The notes beneath the pieces are model-generated. The model was not told the DNA's origin. It was given only the letters and a program-made list of their open reading frames with translations, and searched no databases. From JAHEYG01 sp040403535 (GTDB lineage Bacteria > Bacteroidota > Bacteroidia > B-17B0 > Aurantibacillaceae), in NCBI GenBank assembly GCA_040403535.1, contig JBBAKL010000076.1, positions 1 to 15,469 of the forward strand: a DNA stretch of 15,469 nucleotides. Direction: 5' to 3'. Below, piece after piece: positions 14,447-15,469 of the stretch. The first letter of the stretch is position 1. Each line of letters opens with the position of its first letter. Made by a program: the position numbers and the translations under genes.

Positions 14447-14584
14447 TACCGCTAACACGGGTTTGGCAAAAGTGGCGGTTCAGTGCTTCGCAGACGCATT
14501 TGTGGTTAATCAACAATTGTTTCTCCGCTTCAACATTTGTGCTGAAAATCGCCACCTTCGCCAAGCCCGAAACCGTTATGCGTC
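14447..14584 (+). repeat. Site 5: attC-like palindrome ending cassette 4 (family A)
   Basis: The left box TACCGCTAAC (14447-14456) is the inverse of cassette 4's first ten bases. After one A, CGGGTTTGGC pairs with GCCAAGCCCG on the right (one G-T wobble). AAACC then precedes the right box GTTATGCGTC (14575-14584). The next pairing is AGTGGCG with CGCCACC. The centre shares a TTTGTGCT word with site 2. About 138 bases long. Confidence 0.8.
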
Positions 14585-14630
14585 ATTCTAAAAAACCGAC
14601 AGACACAATAACCATTGACAAATAAAAATT

Positions 14631-15413
14631 ATGAAAAATACAGCATTAATTACTGGAGCATCAAACGGAATCGGACTTGAATTAGCAAAAGTTCACGCCT
14701 CAAAAGGTGGCGATTTAGTTTTAGTTGCAAGAAACAAAACTAAGTTAGACGAACTAAAAGCAGAATTAGAAAGTCAGTTCAAGGTTTCTGTTTACACAAT
14801 AGGCAAAGACCTTTCTGCAAATAATTCAGCCCAAGAAGTATATGACGAAACAACCAAACAAAATATTCAAATTGACTATTTGATAAATAATGCAGGTTTT
14901 GGCGACTTTGGAATGTTTGCAGAAACAGAATGGAACAAAGAGTTACAAATGATAAATTTGAACATCACGACTTTGACACAATTTACCAAACTGTATTTAC
15001 AAGATATGGTAAAACGTAAAAGTGGGAAAATTATGAATGTAGCTTCAACTGCCGCTTTTCAATCTGGACCGACAATGGCGGTTTACTATGCGACCAAAGC
15101 TTACGTTTTAAGTTTTTCGGAAGCGGTAGATAATGAAGTAAGTGTCAAAGGTGTAACCGTTACTACACTTTGTCCTGGTCCAACAGAAAGTGGCTTTCAA
15201 GCAGCAGCTGCAATGGAAGAAAGTAATTTAGTCAAAGGCAAAAAATTACCTACTGCTAAAGAAGTGGCGGAATATGGTTACTCATCTATGATGAAAGGCA
15301 AGACAGTAGCTATTCACGGAATGATGAATTGGATTATGGCAAATTCTGTTCGTTTTACGCCAAGGGCTTTAGTAGTTAAATTGACACGAAAAATTCAAGA
15401 CAAAGCCAAATAA
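14631..15413 (+). CDS. Classical short-chain dehydrogenase/reductase (cassette 5)
   Basis: A 260-residue NAD(P)-dependent oxidoreductase. The cofactor motif TGASNGIG is at 8-15, NNAG at 86-89, and the catalytic Ser139, Tyr152 and Lys156 (YYATK) are in place, with CPGPTES after them. The C-terminus is basic and helical (FTPRALVVKLTRKIQ), as in the DltE/YqjQ-like group of SDRs. The substrate is unknown. The gene starts 55 bases into cassette 5 and is followed two bases after its stop by the ATG of another gene. Asp codons are 6 GAC of 9. No frameshift or missing motif is seen. Confidence 0.88.
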   Translation: MKNTALITGASNGIGLELAKVHASKGGDLVLVARNKTKLDELKAELESQFKVSVYTIGKDLSANNSAQEVYDETTKQNIQIDYLINNAGFGDFGMFAETEWNKELQMINLNITTLTQFTKLYLQDMVKRKSGKIMNVASTAAFQSGPTMAVYYATKAYVLSFSEAVDNEVSVKGVTVTTLCPGPTESGFQAAAAMEESNLVKGKKLPTAKEVAEYGYSSMMKGKTVAIHGMMNWIMANSVRFTPRALVVKLTRKIQDKAK

Positions 15414-15415
15414 TT

Positions 15416-15469
15416 ATGGAGCAAATCACAAAATATTTCAATGCTGAAAAAAGTGAAAGTATCATTTTT
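15416..15469 (+). CDS. Start of a further gene, cut by the window end
   Basis: An ATG two bases after the SDR stop opens a frame of 18 codons to the window end (MEQITKYFNAEKSESIIF). The spacing suggests translational coupling with the SDR and that both lie in cassette 5. The N-terminus, an amphipathic AEKSES segment running into hydrophobic residues, hints at a small membrane protein. Too little is visible to name it. Confidence 0.5.
   Translation, partial: MEQITKYFNAEKSESIIF

Larger units (their letters stand above)
10566..15469 (+). mobile_element. Integron-like gene cassette array (cassettes 1-5, the last open)
   Basis: Five long imperfect palindromes bracket gene units downstream of the recombinase. 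If the crossover lies at G^TTA as in integrons, the cassettes are 10651-11970, 11971-12653, 12654-13687, 13688-14575 and 14576 to beyond the window. In every complete cassette the first 8-10 bases are the inverse complement of the last ones: GTTATAGCC/GGCTATAAC, GTTATGGT/ACCATAAC, GTTAGCTGTG/CACAGCTAAC, GTTAGCGGTA/TACCGCTAAC. This is the relation expected of circular cassettes with attC sites. Cassettes 1, 3, 4 and 5 are read away from the recombinase and cassette 2 is reversed. The array continues past the window end. Mobility is inferred; no duplicated or empty site is available here. Confidence 0.8.

Noticed and set aside
10566..14584. Palindromes as terminators or CRISPR repeats
   Set aside because: They have no T run, are long and different in centre, and do not repeat at spacer-like distances. 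Cassette-specific end words fit recombination sites far better.
10650..14584. Cassettes as insertion sequences or MITEs with terminal inverted repeats
   Set aside because: No transposase inside any unit, no target duplications, each unit has different end words, and neighbouring units share one junction.

Overview
This window looks like a chromosomal segment of a Bacteroidota (Bacteroidetes) bacterium. The evidence is AT-rich DNA, TAnnTTTG-type -7 promoter boxes, weak ribosome binding sites, and house-keeping genes of Bacteroidota type: a serC/serA/DUF1015 group, a small transaldolase, a GT2 glycosyltransferase with two C-terminal membrane helices, and a short SRP RNA. The lineage is inferred from these features; no taxonomic marker gene is present.

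Bases 1-9250 are ordinary chromosome. First comes the serine/PLP group: serC (cut by the window edge), a small membrane protein gene, serA, a DUF1015 gene and a YggS-type PLP-homeostasis gene. Next are an EamA transporter and a HEAT/ARM-like protein. Then, on the minus strand, a glycosyltransferase is followed by an unknown membrane protein. The SRP RNA (ffs) lies divergent from the glycosyltransferase, with an exported protein gene starting only a few bases after its T-run, then transaldolase with a recognisable promoter and a terminator.

Bases 9415-15469 are the remarkable part: an integron-like gene-cassette array. A 377-residue tyrosine recombinase is followed by five long imperfect palindromes (sites 1-5) that separate gene cassettes. 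Sites 2-5 share one design: a left box ending in TAAC, one A, an inner arm, a variable centre, the complementary inner arm, exactly five bases, and a right box starting with GTTA. The box that begins each complete cassette is the reverse complement of the box that ends the same cassette (GTTATAGCC/GGCTATAAC, GTTATGGT/ACCATAAC, GTTAGCTGTG/CACAGCTAAC, GTTAGCGGTA/TACCGCTAAC). Integron cassettes excised as circles with attC sites show this same relation. The recombinase lacks the IntI-specific insertion between the catalytic Lys and the HxxRH motif and has an extra N-terminal domain, so this is not a textbook integron.

The cassettes carry: (1) an Fe(II)/2-oxoglutarate dioxygenase plus a glycine-rich-domain-like protein with a CX3CX3CX3C tail; (2) a reverse-strand membrane protein; (3) a TIR-domain protein, probably defensive; (4) a two-helix membrane protein; (5) a short-chain dehydrogenase plus the start of another gene. 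Asp codon use changes abruptly at the first cassette boundary (GAC 16 of 16 in the dioxygenase, against 3 of 15 in serA and 3 of 13 in the recombinase). This fits cassettes gathered from elsewhere by a resident recombinase.
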